From assembly GCA_007922225.1 (NCBI GenBank), contig ML679954.1, forward strand, positions 21,207,743 through 21,271,742: 64,000 nucleotides of DNA, read 5' to 3'. Both the position numbers and the translations under genes were made by a program. How positions within the stretch are numbered: the first letter of the stretch is position 1; each line of letters opens with the position of its first letter. Under the pieces are notes generated by a model. That model did no database searches. It was not told the origin of the DNA and was given only the letters and a program-made list of their open reading frames with translations. Shown one piece after another: positions 41,300 through 54,100 of this stretch. The stretch is from Emydura subglobosa (taxonomy: Eukaryota > Chordata > Testudines > Chelidae).

Positions 41300-41735
41300 C
41301 AGCTTTTCTCAACAATGTTTTTTTTATTTACATATTATTCCTAGATTAGATTTTAACCCACTGTCTGATGTTACTTTTTGTATGTTGCTCTATAAAGTAC
41401 TATACTTAGATCTAGGTTTTAATAAAAATACTCACATTTGTAATTTTCTTAAATAAGAGTCTAACAATGTCTTCTGGATTTATATTTGTTCCTGTGCAAT
41501 TCAACATAACATATCTTCTTGTACCTCCAGGTCCTCAACTTTCACACAACACTGTCCATGCTCATGATAAAATTACCAACACATTTCAATCTGCTGTGAT
41601 GTATTATTTTTCCTTCCAAAAAATAAAAAAAACATCGAGATGCTCTCCTTGTCTCTGTTTCCTTAAAAAAGGATAATCAATAATGTTTACTTTTTTCTTA
41701 TGTATAGGAGTCTTAATATATTTAATTCCTTAATT
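41300..41735 (-). other. KIF14: Probable 3' UTR of the kinesin-like gene
   Basis: AT-rich minus-strand sequence directly after the stop codon, with no repeat that I recognise. An AATAAA hexamer on the minus strand lies at 41323-41328, inside a T-rich run, and could be a poly(A) signal. An ATTAAA-like hexamer is also present near 41721-41726, but it is very close to the stop. The true end cannot be set from sequence alone. Confidence 0.3.
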
Positions 41736-42121
41736 TTATACCCACTGTATCCCACTGGGTGAAAATTCCCCTGAACTTGTAGCTGAAGGCTGAAGTTTAT
41801 ATTCACGTTTTGGAACGCCTTTCTGTTTACAAGTAGATTCACCAGTTTCAAGCTGTTTTTCCTGAGTCTTGCTATTTTGCATACAAGTGGTCTGAGAGGT
41901 CAATGAATTATGTCCTTGTTCAAGTTCAAAACTTATGATGAGTGACTTCGCTAGAAAATCCAATTCAGAAGTGACCATAAAAGACTTGGTTGTTCTGCGG
42001 GTAGGACTGTTTGCTGAAGCAGACGGCAAGTCAAATAAATGACAGTAATTATTAAAATGCCCAACTAAGGTGCAAATCTTTTCTGTATGTCTTCTGAGCT
42101 GAGTTGTATTTCTGTATAATC
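41736..42121 (-). CDS. KIF14: Kinesin-like gene, terminal coding exon with stop
   Basis: 386 nt from the acceptor (CTCCATAG|GA) to TAA at 41736-41738, giving 127 residues. The first codon, GGA, is completed by the G of the previous exon. The sequence begins with a helical stretch (YRNTTQLRRHTEKI) and becomes Ser/Thr/Lys-rich (SPTRRTTKSF, SSGEFSPSGIQWV). SPTRR and FSPSG are possible proline-directed phosphorylation sites, which would suit a mitotic protein, but this is inference. 3' UTR follows at lower coordinates. Confidence 0.75.
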
Positions 42122-45100
42122 CTATGGAGTACAAAAGCAAAAAGAACCAATTCTACTACTTTGCTAAGCAACATGTTCCTTCCATGCATATCTTTTCTTT
42201 TATTTCAGTTAGAAACAATATTGTATTTTGTAAGTATGTTAGTAAATCTACTGTGAGATTATGACCTTAACATGAGGAGTCAGTCGGGGAAAAAAGATAC
42301 TCAAGACTGTGTCTACAGTCCCAGGCCGACCAATCACAAGGTCTACCCTACAGTCCAAAAGAAGCTAGTTGGAGTTTTCTATAACATGATCAGCAGTAAA
42401 ATGGTTAACAACGTTGACAGTGTTTTTTAAATTAGGCTTCAGAATCAACACTGAATTGATATGAATAGAATAAAGATATTGTTTTAGTCTTTCTGTAGAC
42501 TCGGTAGGATAGTATCCTGTTGGTTCACTATTCAGAAGGTTCTTTTCTCAACCATGTGTAGTAGAAACCTAATTTTTTATTTCATGTGAATCTTTAAATT
42601 CTGCAAGAGCCACCAAAGAAATGCTGATACTCTAGGTTGATCTGGTGGACTGTGTCATGGGAATAATGGTTTTCATTTGTGCCCGGTCCCTTACTCTGTA
42701 ATTTACATAATAGATAATTAAACATAAGGAAGACTAGATCCCAAGGAAAGTTATCTTATGGTAATCAGGTCACATGAAACCAGGAACTTGAAAACACAGT
42801 AGTTAACTATGTCAATGGTTGTAACGGACTTAAAACTTGTAACTTCTCCTTCTTATTAATGTTGAAGTGATGGAACAAATACTTTAAATTCTTGTATAGG
42901 TGACTTGCTTCTTTATATGCCTGAAAGTGTTTTTTCAACAAAAAGAAGTTTCTCTCCTGCTTGTCGTCATCTTAGAAATTCAAGTCTGGTTTACCTTCTT
43001 CCTAAAAATACTACTGGTGACTGGAGAACTAGTACATTTATGACATCCTTGTTATTAATGAAAAAAATTTAATTGGGGAGGGAATATTAATCAGACTGCT
43101 TAATATTTTACAAAGTTTAGAACTTTGTTATTGTTAACACCTATTTGACATGAACGTCTATCAAACAGTGAGAAGAGACGGTCTCATTAAAGATTCAACA
43201 CCTATGTTCCTTCAGATAAGGGCAAAAAAAGAAACTGAACCACTCTGGGACGTCCAGAAGAAATGAGAAACAAGACAGACACTAATAGCCATAAGAAATG
43301 GTTACTCACTGTAACTGTGGTTCTTCACTATGTGATGCAGAGTGTATTACACTTAAGTGTGAATGCATCCAACACAACAGAACTTGAGAAATTTGCCTAG
43401 CAGTACCTGTAGAGGGGCAGCGTTTATGCCTTGTATGCCTGGCTACATGAAGCAGCACCACTCCGACCCTCCCTCAGTTCCTTTGCACCAAAAGCTCAGA
43501 AACAAAACTCCGATGCCAAGGGGATGGAGGGTGGGTTGAGAAATATACATCTGCATGACATCCCAAAGAGCCACAGTTACGATAACTAACCATTTCGTCT
43601 TCTTCGAGTAGATGCAGACATTCATTCTATTTAGGTGACTCACAAGAAGTACCCGCCTCCCCCTCCCCCCGCCCAGGAAGTGGGGCTCAGAGTCTATCTA
43701 TCTAAACAAGGACTGCAGGACCACCCTACCAAAGCCTGCATCTACCCTGGAAGATGTAATTATGGTTCATGAACATATGTATCAACAACCACATAGCAGC
43801 CCTTGAGTCCATTCCTTAAACCATCTGCAGATTGCACAATGCTTTGATGTTGGCCTCGCCAAGACAGAGCAAGCATCGCATGTGGGAATCAGTTGCCCCC
43901 CCCCACACACACACACACCCCCACCCCCCTAAGTGGAATACGTCTGCATCTACTGAAAAAAGAACATAAAAAAACCAAACAGATTAAAAATAACCACCAC
44001 TCTGACCTACAATATATACAAAATAAAGAAGCTTTGCAGGTCTCCTTTAGCGTACAATTTTCTGATACAACACAAATAGCAACTCAGCTACATACCTTGT
44101 AATGAAGTAGTAATGATCTGACAGACTTTATCAATGCACTGATCTAATTCAGAAGCAACATTAGTTGCCTTCTTTAGTTCCTGGTGGGCAGATTCTTCTT
44201 CTTTTAATCGAGTTCCCATTTCTTTCTGCATTAACAAACAGCAATTTATTTGAAAGCTATAATATACATCAGTAATGCTTTGTGATTAGCATTCTGATGC
44301 TATAAATCTCATACCCAGGGTTCATAGTTTTGCACTTCACTGGTGTTATGTATTAAGGGGACACGGGATTGTTGAAGTTATGTTTCAAAATACAATTTTA
44401 GCAAGAGTTGCCATTTCTGCCAGTCTTGAAGTCACCTGCTGGAACTAAGATCCTAGAACATTTTTTGATATTCAGGGGATGAATAACTCAAATAACTTGG
44501 CCAATATTCCATTTCTTGATTCAAAGTAAATCAAAATGCTAACTCAAGGCTGTGTTACCTCATACTGAGTGTACTACTAGTATTTAACACAAAACACTAT
44601 AAAATAAATAGAAATGTGTTTGATAAGATAAATTGCATGTAAATCAATTATTTCAGGTAGACCAAACAAAAAATAATGAAAACGAAACAAATACAGCTTA
44701 ACAATTTATAAGTGACAGTGTTTTATTTGGTTGTATGTCTCTGAACCACTTGTATTTCAATTGTATCATTTCAAAGATGAGACAACCAGAACTGGAGATA
44801 GTATGCCAGTTAAGTGTATACAATTAGTTTAGAAAATGTCATCACACCATTATAAATATTTGTATTTTTTTATATAACAATTTATTTGCTCTTTTGATTG
44901 CAGCTGCACAAGAAGCAGATGCATTCACTGGGCTGTCCAGAGTGACATGGAGGGTGATTTTCATAGGCACATATGTCCTTTGAAAGTCTCCTCAGGTCTT
45001 TTTCTTGAGTCATTATAGTCAATTTAAAACTCAAACATCTATGAGAAATTCAAAGTATTCCATCCAATGTACATTACCCTTCATTTGTCAACACTGAATT

Positions 45101-48100
45101 TCAATCCACAACACAATACCCGAACATCTAAACTTCAAGTCCCTTTGGAGATCCTCAGTGATCTCTAGTCAGAAATATACTAAAAAATTCTGCCAATAGC
45201 AAATTCTGCAATCTCTTCATCACCCCTATTATCAGACTATTAACAGGCAACCCCAGAATCTTAGGTCACCTCACTTAACTTTTTGCCATTTTGAGAAGTG
45301 ACAATTTATTCCTAATTTTCTTTTGTCACTGAACCAGCTTCTAATCCATGATAATACTTTATTTCTGACCGCACAACCAACCTAGTTTACTTATTAGCCT
45401 CATTAGGGTTTTTGTCAAGGCTTTTAAAAGTACAAATAAATTGTATCTACAGTTCTCTACCATTTTGTTGACAAACACAAAGTATTCAAGTAGACTGGAG
45501 GGTTACTTTAAAAATTGTAAAGCACAATAATGAAAAAATTCTGTTCTAATAAATGCAAAAGTTATATTTATACAACCATAAGATAGTTAAGATAATAATT
45601 AAGACAAGAAATGTAAAATATAAAGTTCTTACAGCAAGATGAACTTGGCCACAATGCATACAAGTAGTGATTTTTATTCTCTTTCTTGTTAAATGGTTTC
45701 TTCTTTAAAAGTTTAAAGTTAAGAGTTAAATGTAATTTTGTGAATGGTTTCCGTTACCTTTTTGCAGTCAGATACTGTATTTTCAAGGGATCTAGCGAAA
45801 GCCACAGCATTATTTATCATCTGATTTTGAACCTATAAAAAGGGAATTTTAATTATTTTGTATGCATTATTCAAAGCACAGAGAAAGAAAAATTTGTAAA
45901 CCTATATCCCAGAGACAGGACAATGAACACATGCAACTAAGGAGGAAAGTGTTCAGAAGAGAATTACAGCACAAGCAATAATTAGAGGGTGAATTTTCTA
46001 TCATAACTCTCAACCATTTTATAAAAAAGTTAACACTTTACAATGTTCATAAGAAGTGTATGCAAAAATTTGAATAAGTCTACAGTAGACTTTAGTCTAG
46101 GAGCAAATGTGAAGACACTGATCTTTAAAATTTTTCTAAAGGAAGTGACTACTGTAATCATACCATCGTCATCATAGCTCTCAGTGGTAGGATTATGGCA
46201 ATGCCACTTTTCTTTTTGAGGTTTCATGTTAGCTTCACTGGAGGGCAGTGTGTATAACAACGTTATGATTCCAAAGGTCTCTGCTGCAAGCAAAGACAAT
46301 AGCATTTAGCAGGTGGGTTGTTCAATCCCCACCTTGGGAAAAAAAACAAAAAATACAAATGTAATTTTCTGGCAACAGAGAGAGTTTGATTCCCTTGGGA
46401 GCAGTGCCAGTTGTGGAACGTCCAGTGTAACATTGGGTTGCAGAGAGGGAGAGGCAGACAGAGTGAATCCCTCTCTCTGGAAGCAGGGTTGGTTGTGAGA
46501 GAAGACATACATGATTGCACCAGTTTCCTACTGTGCTCTTGATTAGTGTTAAAAGAGATTTAATTATTGTAAGAATTTGCACATTTTGTGCAAAAGATTT
46601 GTTTTCAAGCCTGAATTATGCCATGGACTGAACAATTTCATTCTCCAATTCCTTATCAATATAGCTGTGTTCTCTCCACAAAGGCTATCACAGAGGTTTT
46701 CAAAATGCATCCCTAGCTCCTGGGGTGGTCTGCTGTATAGCACTCATTGCAGCTATGGAGCCTATTTCCCATGGTCACTGACTCCCTATGGCATAAGAAA
46801 GGCTTGGCCCCTGCTTCGTTCTGTTTTGTGCCTTGAGTGTGCCACCTGCACTCAGAAAAATGATGCAAAGCTGGGGAGAGGATTACGGATGAGTGAATTT
46901 TTGAGGAGGAGGGCAGGGTGAAGAATGTAGGGCAGATGAAGACCAGAAGGTTACTCACCTTGTGCAGCAATGATGGTTCTTTGAGATGTTTCCTCTTATG
47001 GGTGCTCCATTGTAGGTGTGTCTCTGCCACTGCGCTGCTGATTGGAGATTTTTGGTAGCAGTCTATCCTGCCTGCACATGCAGGAATCCCCTCCTCAGTT
47101 CCTTCTCTACTGCAGAGTCAACTATTAGAACTCCGAAGTAGAGGAGGAGGAAGGTGGATTGTGTAGCACCCACTGGGGGACACATCTCAAAGCACCATTG
47201 TTACTACATAAGGTGAGTAACTACTTATTCTTCAAGTAGCATCCCAATGGGTGCTCCACTGTAGGTGGCTTCCAAACAGTCCCCACCACTGGTGGTTGGG
47301 AGTTTGGAGTCGAGTGTGAAATGGAGGATAGTACCGTGGCACCGAATTTGGCGTCTGCAGCTGAATCCTCCAGGATGACGTAGTGTTCTGCGAAGGTGCG
47401 TGCAGGTGCTCTGCAGATTTGTGATATAGCGATACTCTTGGAGAAGGCGACTCATGAGAAGACCAACTTCATAGAGTGTGTACGTATTGAAACTGGGAAG
47501 GTTACATTATGCAGTTGGTAACAGAGTTTAATACAGCCCAAGACCCCCTTTAGACAGCCTTTGAGCTGAAATAGCTATTCCTTTTGATCTATCCGAAAAG
47601 GAGAGGAAAAGTCTTGAGGATTTTCTAAACGCTTTTGTCCTGTCCAAGTAGAAGGCTAAAACTCTCCTTACATCGAACGTATGGAGGAAGCCTTCCCTAT
47701 TATGTTGATGAGGCTTGGGATAAAAGGTTGGAAGATAAATAAGCTGATTTATGTAGAATGCAGAAGTCACCTTGGGGGTGAACTTTGGACGTGGTCTAAA
47801 TGTGATCTTGTTGGGAAAGAACACAGCGAAGGGGGAATCTGCCATCATAGCCGCTATTCCCCTATTCTTCTCACTGAAGAGATGGTGATAAGGAACACCA
47901 GTTTCATGGACAGGTAAGTTAAAGAATACATGGCCATGGGTTCTAATAGTGGTCTGATAAGTCCTTTTAGCACCAGACTGAGATCCCATGGAGAAGTGGG
48001 AAGCCTGGTAGTGGGAAGAGGTTCGCTATGCCTTTGAGAAACCTCACAGCTGGATGGGAAAAGATGGAATATCCTTCCATCTGCTAGTGGAAGGTTGAAA

Positions 48101-51100
48101 TTGATGGTAGGTGAACTTTTAGTGAGTAATGGAGAATTTAAAGTGATGCTGGTGTCCCTTAGAATTCACTGCGTCCACTGTGATCAGGTGTGAAAATAAG
48201 AATACCATGCCCTTTGCCAGTACATAATATTTCTTTGTCCACCCTCCTGCAAATTGGAGGGGCAGATGTGGGGGTTTGCCATATCGCCTTGGCAGGGTCC
48301 AATAAGGCCTCATTAATCAAGGTCTTTGGAAGCTGTGGAGGAGTGGAAAATGTCCACCAGCTTGTGATGTGACTCGGCCACTTCTTGAAGAGGTATTTGA
48401 AGAGCCTCTGCCACCCTCTGTGCCAATTCTTGGAAAAGTTTAAAGTCATCTACCATAGATGGTGGAGGGAGCATCACTGTCTTGTCCGGTGACGATGACG
48501 ATAATTGGGCCTAAGGAGTGACCTCCTCCTCCAGTTTGCCTAGTGGCTCCTCCCTTGTCTGCTCAGGGGGCTCAGTGGCCCTTGAGGGGACAATTGAAGG
48601 AGAGTATTTCCACAGGGGTTGTGAAAGAGTCCTTTCTGCTCTTTTTTTCTATTTTAAAGGCATGGTCAAAACATATACAAACAAGTAAAGAAAAAAAAGG
48701 AACTTCAAAAGAAGCTAAAATTAGCAAATCTAAGAGAATGAACGATCCATGGACAGCTATTAGCTCCGTCTCTAGACAAGGGATGGTTGAGAAGGAACTG
48801 AGAAAGGAATGCCCGCACGTGCTGGCTAGCCTCATGGCTGGTGGGGAGCAGCACATGCGCAAACAGAACAGACTGCAACCAACAACCTCCAATCATCAGC
48901 GTGGGGGCACAGAGACACCTACAATGGAGAACCCATAAGGACACTACTCGAAGAATAAAAGGATAGGCTACAGAAAAGTAGCATAAAAGAGTAAATAAGA
49001 AGATGGGGAAAGGAAGGAGGAAAGGGAGAGAATGTTGTGGATGAGATGTTAGGAGTTGGTCCTGGGTGAGCAGAGCAGGTTTCTTCACTTCTCAACCTTA
49101 GTCTTCATTTTTTATTTTTCCTCTTCTGAGAATAGCTCCAAAGGCTACTCTTGTTGTTCCTCTCAGGTTTCTCAAGCAACAACAGTGAAACTGAAAAGAC
49201 TCTGGGCCAGTGTTCAGAGGGTTAAGAATGGCAGCAATGGAACGGACCAGAGCAGAGAGCTGTTTTTAGTGACTAAAGAAGCCACTGACCACTGCTCTGG
49301 GTCACATTTGGAAAGTTTACTCCACAAGTATAAGGAACAGTACTTTTTAAAAATCGAAACAAATTTTGCAGAATTGTATACCCTAGATACCCCCCACTTG
49401 CCAAGGAAGTTCTCTTACTTGCCACTGGCAAGTAGATTATTCAAGCTGTCATATTATGGAAAGGCCCGTACAAAGTAAACGGAAGACAAGAGAGCTTCAA
49501 ACACATCTGAAGAGTAGGATTTGCCTTGCACGCTATCCGTCCAAGATACAAGTATTTATTCACAGAGGGAAAGAGGTGGAACAAGAATGCATGTGTGCCC
49601 TGCAGCTGAAAAGAGGCATGTAAACTATGTGCCTAATATTAGTTGAAGATCATTTCATCCTTTTAAACTGTTACCTGTAATGCTGCCAGAGTCACTGTCA
49701 ACATGAATTATCCATTGTATCAATGGCATCTTCACCAGGGCTACTGTAATTTGCATTCCTGAATTTTTAGACTATTTTGAGTACATATTTCATGAAAAAA
49801 TTTAGCTGCGGAACCTATTCTTTGTTTCCTTTTTAGGTAACTCTCCCTACCATATATCTCAGTGATTTGTCACATACCTAAAAAATATGCATGATAGGAG
49901 AAGACCAAGACCAAGACCATGCACCTTATTTTAAAGAAACTTGTTAGGTGGCCTCTCTTCAATAATTTGCTTTAAAAAAAATTCCTGCACGTGAGAAGGG
50001 CTTAAAATATTTTCACTGAAGTGTCAAGATACTGTTTCTACCATTTCCCAGACAATCGTGTTTATCTTCAATTAAAATGATCAGTTTATGATTTTCTGCT
50101 ACAAATTTTAACCAAAAAACCTGCATTAAAAAAAAAAGATAGATAGAAACTTCAACTTTTTAACCACATTGCTCTGAAAAATATGATGTTTGAATACTGT
50201 TACAAATGCTTTCATGCCAAACTCTTTTATTGCCTAATGTATACTTAAAATAATCACAGTTGCCACCAGGAAAAAATATTACCCATATTGCTCAAAGTGA
50301 ATATGAAAAACACCTCTTACATTATGAAGAATAATTAAACTCTGAGGTCTTATGTAAAGTTAAACATTGGTGTCATTTCTTTTTACATTACAGTCTGGGG
50401 AGGTGGCAGGGTCAGCTCATTAAAATGTCAAATATATTTGCTGTAGTGATCCTATAACTTAATAAAGCACAGCTGCTAAAATGAAAATTCCAAAGCTGCT
50501 TAGCAACCCAAAAAGCTTTTGATGGTTACTCCTGATTCCAGTTGCTAACTTGAAAATGAACAAAACATTTCTGGAATTCATATTATTAGATGCTTACTCG
50601 GAATAAGCCACTATCCTTTTGGAGGTCCCAATTTAGCATGGTACTGAAGTGCATGCCTAACTTTAAACATCTGAGTAGTTTGGGACTACATTAAACTTAC
50701 TCTGTTTAGGCACAATGCTGAATGAAGCTAAAATTATAATAGCAGCATGTAGGAAATACTGTTATCTTAACCCTCTAAAGATGTCTAAAGCCAGGATTTT
50801 GTAATACTACCAGCAGGCGCAGTAACAACAGATATGTGCTTGCTATTAGTATTATGAAATATAGTCAATTTCAAAAAATAAGTTAAAAATAGTTTCACAT
50901 GTCTATGAGCCCTTGACTCTCCCTGCCAATTTTTGTAATCTTATGATATTTTCCCTTCTCCTTCCACTAAATTTTTCTTTCCCCTTTTTGCTGTGTGAAA
51001 GACTCTCACAAATAACAAGGGAAGCTGAGTGGCTACAAAGGAGATACAGTGAGATTTTATACAAAAAGCACTGTCAAATGCACAGAGTAAACAACTGAAA

Positions 51101-54100
51101 ATACACTGAATACTTCAATGGACTCCATCTGAACAAAAGGGGCCAACTGTGCAAACTTGATTGAAGGATTAGGGTCAATATTTTTCCCCTCAGTTGTCTC
51201 CAGTTAACAGTATTGTAGGTTTTGTTCATAACAACAGTAGGCAAAACGCTTTCAGACCAGATCGTGTTGTTTAAGTTGATACAATACCTTTAAAGGATCC
51301 AATTATAACAACAAAGATACAACTCAGAGATTTTATCTATAACAAATACACATGCATACAGAATCTATACTACCATACCATATACTATTACTGTATGAAC
51401 TCCAGGATTTCACAAACCAAGATACACATTTCCAACCCATACAGATTACTTTTATGCTGTATTTACAGATACCACTATAAACTCTGACCCTCGAGCCACA
51501 AACTCTCTCTCACCTCATTTTGTGGGTGCTGTTTCAGAAGTTCTTCCTGCATCTCCCTTGTTTTTTTCTGTATAGAATCCAAGAGACTCTCCAGTCCTAA
51601 GCGTACTCCATCATAAATGACAAGTATAAAATCTTTCTAAAAATATTCAAAAATATTTAATGTTCAAATAATGGTTTTAAAAACTGACATTTGCATGTCA
51701 ATGAGTTTGTAACATTTCGCTATATTAGGCAAATTGACTAGACAGACAGACAGACTAACCCTTATGCCCAAATTAGATCTAGTGTAGTCAGTAGGACTCT
51801 GATAATGCTTTCCCTTTCAGAAATCTGTATCTTGAGATATTACATGACCAAGATACACATTTAATACACTAACAGTGTAACTATGAAGATCTGACTGGGA
51901 CATTTACATTATTTTAAATCTCATCTTCAAACTGCTACTGTGAAGAACATACTTCCTATAGTATTCAAAAGATACTTTTAATTTTGAGCCAATGAAGTAA
52001 TCACTGTCCATAAAAAGTTGTGATATTAATCTTGAAACGTTCTGTATCCAACAACATTTTGTTTTTACCTTTGAGATACTTGCATCATCTTTGTTTTCTT
52101 CAGAAAGGTGTAGGTCAGATCCAATAAGTGCTATCAAGTGTCCTATATGTTTTCCTGCTTGTTTCACTGTTTGGATTATTTTGTTGTGTGCTTCTGTTAC
52201 CATTGAGGATATATCTGCACAACAACCCTGAAAAATGAAAATAGTAATTATTTAGTCAGAAAACTTCTGTGATGAAAGTGTAAAGGTTTTCAATCACATG
52301 TATAAAGCAGTGTTTAAACTATCCTGAAGCATTACCAATATTATATCCTTACATTACCGATAAGTGGCTCAGCCATTGTCTCAACTAAAAATGGAACCAA
52401 CCTTGCAACCACAGAGAAAAATTATTACAGTTATACTGCAGCATTAAAAACTGACTGCAAATACATGTTAGTACAGAGTAGATGGAATAATAAATGGGTT
52501 TAAAAAATCCATAATCAATAAGTTTATATATAAAGGCTCGTCAATGTCTGTTCAGAACCAATCAAGTTACAAAATATCCAGAGACAGAATCCTTTAAAAG
52601 AATAATAATCGAGCATGGTTGTGGGAAATGCAGTATACTTATTCATCCAGCAAAGCATTCACAGAGGAGATAAACATGCATATAGCTGATTTTAATCATC
52701 ACATATCTTACCAAGTCAGCTTGTGATCACATGCATTGTGTGCCAGATTGTTGGTGCAAAGTCTATGTCCAATAATATAATAAAAGTATATACATTTAGA
52801 TATAGTTTTCTCTTTTCTTTCTATTGTTTATATGAAAATATAGCAGATATAATTTACCTGCAACAGTAATTGTAAATAACCTCCCATATTTTTTACTTCC
52901 TGTCTCAATTCTTCATCAATTTTTACAGAATCAGTGCACTTTTGGAAACCATTATGCCAATGCTTGGTTAGAACCACAAGTTGTTCAAAAGCAGAGGTAA
53001 TTCTGATGCTCCAGGACTGAGCAGTATGATCAAGAGAGAAAACTACAAAAGAAATGGAAGATCAATCAGAATCTCAGGTCTCCAAATGAAAGCAGGAACA
53101 TTTATACTTGCTATGTGTAAATAATCATTTAACTCGACATGACAGAATAAACATTGTGGAATATTTTGTTTATATTAGTAAGAATTAAGCTTACAATTCT
53201 CTTGACTTTCTTCATCTTGTTGTTCATAGGCATTTGAAATGGCAGTTACTCCAGTATAAATAGTAAACAAATTAGTTAGGAGACTGTCTGCTATACTCTG
53301 TTCTTCTTCATGTTTCTGTCCTAGGAAATCCAAAGCTGAACCAATTAATTCTTTGCAAATTCCAGGTAGAAATAATTCAGAAGAACTTGAACGTATGCAG
53401 CTGGATTTATTGACTGAGCCTGTATTAATAGAAGAGCAACATGAATTAAAAGTTCCTTACAATAATACTGGGTCTGTTTAGACCATGTTAGTAGGGACAG
53501 AAAGAACTATCTAAACTGAAGGATGAAAATAATTAGGAAAAATAAATTAGAAATACTTCTGCTGAGAAAATTTAATATACATAAAAGTTTGTATTATCTA
53601 AATGAAAAAGCATACAAAGAAAATAAATGTATTTTTAAAGTAAAACAAAGTGATATGCAATATCACAAAACTATCCTTTCCAATTGCACTTAACAGTAGC
53701 TATGATAAAATAAAAGCACAGCGGTTACAAAAATGAGTGAATACATAGAAGTATAAATATTTGGGAGACTCAAGTAACTTCCTATATCTGAAAAACATAT
53801 GTTTTAAAGTTTAATTTCTGAAATTTGCAGCACCAAACCAACAAACCAGACACAATGTCAGAGAAGTTGAGTAAGTAGCAACATCTCAAGCAAAGAATCA
53901 TTAGGTGACTATATTGGGATTAATAGTCTCTGGTACAGCCAACAGTAGGATCTGCATGGTAGTATCATCCTAGTTAACCTTCAGTGGCTAAGGCCTGGTC
54001 TACACTGGTGGCTTAATTCGAATTAAAGTCCCTTAATTCGAATTAATTACTCCTGCGTCTACACTTGCGCATTGTTAATTCCAATTAAGGAGTCTTTAAA

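Larger units (their letters stand above)
33820..41300. other. Intergenic DNA downstream of the kinesin-like gene, no gene seen
   Basis: Contains two palindromic elements (36.5 and 38.2 kb) and simple repeats. The stretch at 38.8-39.6 kb is AT-rich and repeat-free and could be distal 3' UTR or regulatory, but no feature decides this. Text near 40.62-40.76 kb (GAAGTCAACAAAGCCAGGAT, GAGATTCTGCCCAG) looks like worn palindromic repeat. Confidence 0.5.

Noticed and set aside
43893..43935. Possible CRISPR-like or regulatory C/CA repeat
   Set aside because: A simple microsatellite with no spacer structure, in a vertebrate genome.
46577..46921. Plus-strand open frame of 114 codons
   Set aside because: No recognisable protein. 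It lies in an intron immediately left of a DIRS terminus and is antisense to the gene.
49056..49478. Plus-strand open frame of 140 codons in an intron
   Set aside because: Composition matches the surrounding intron, there is no domain I recognise, and it is antisense to the gene. Most likely fortuitous.
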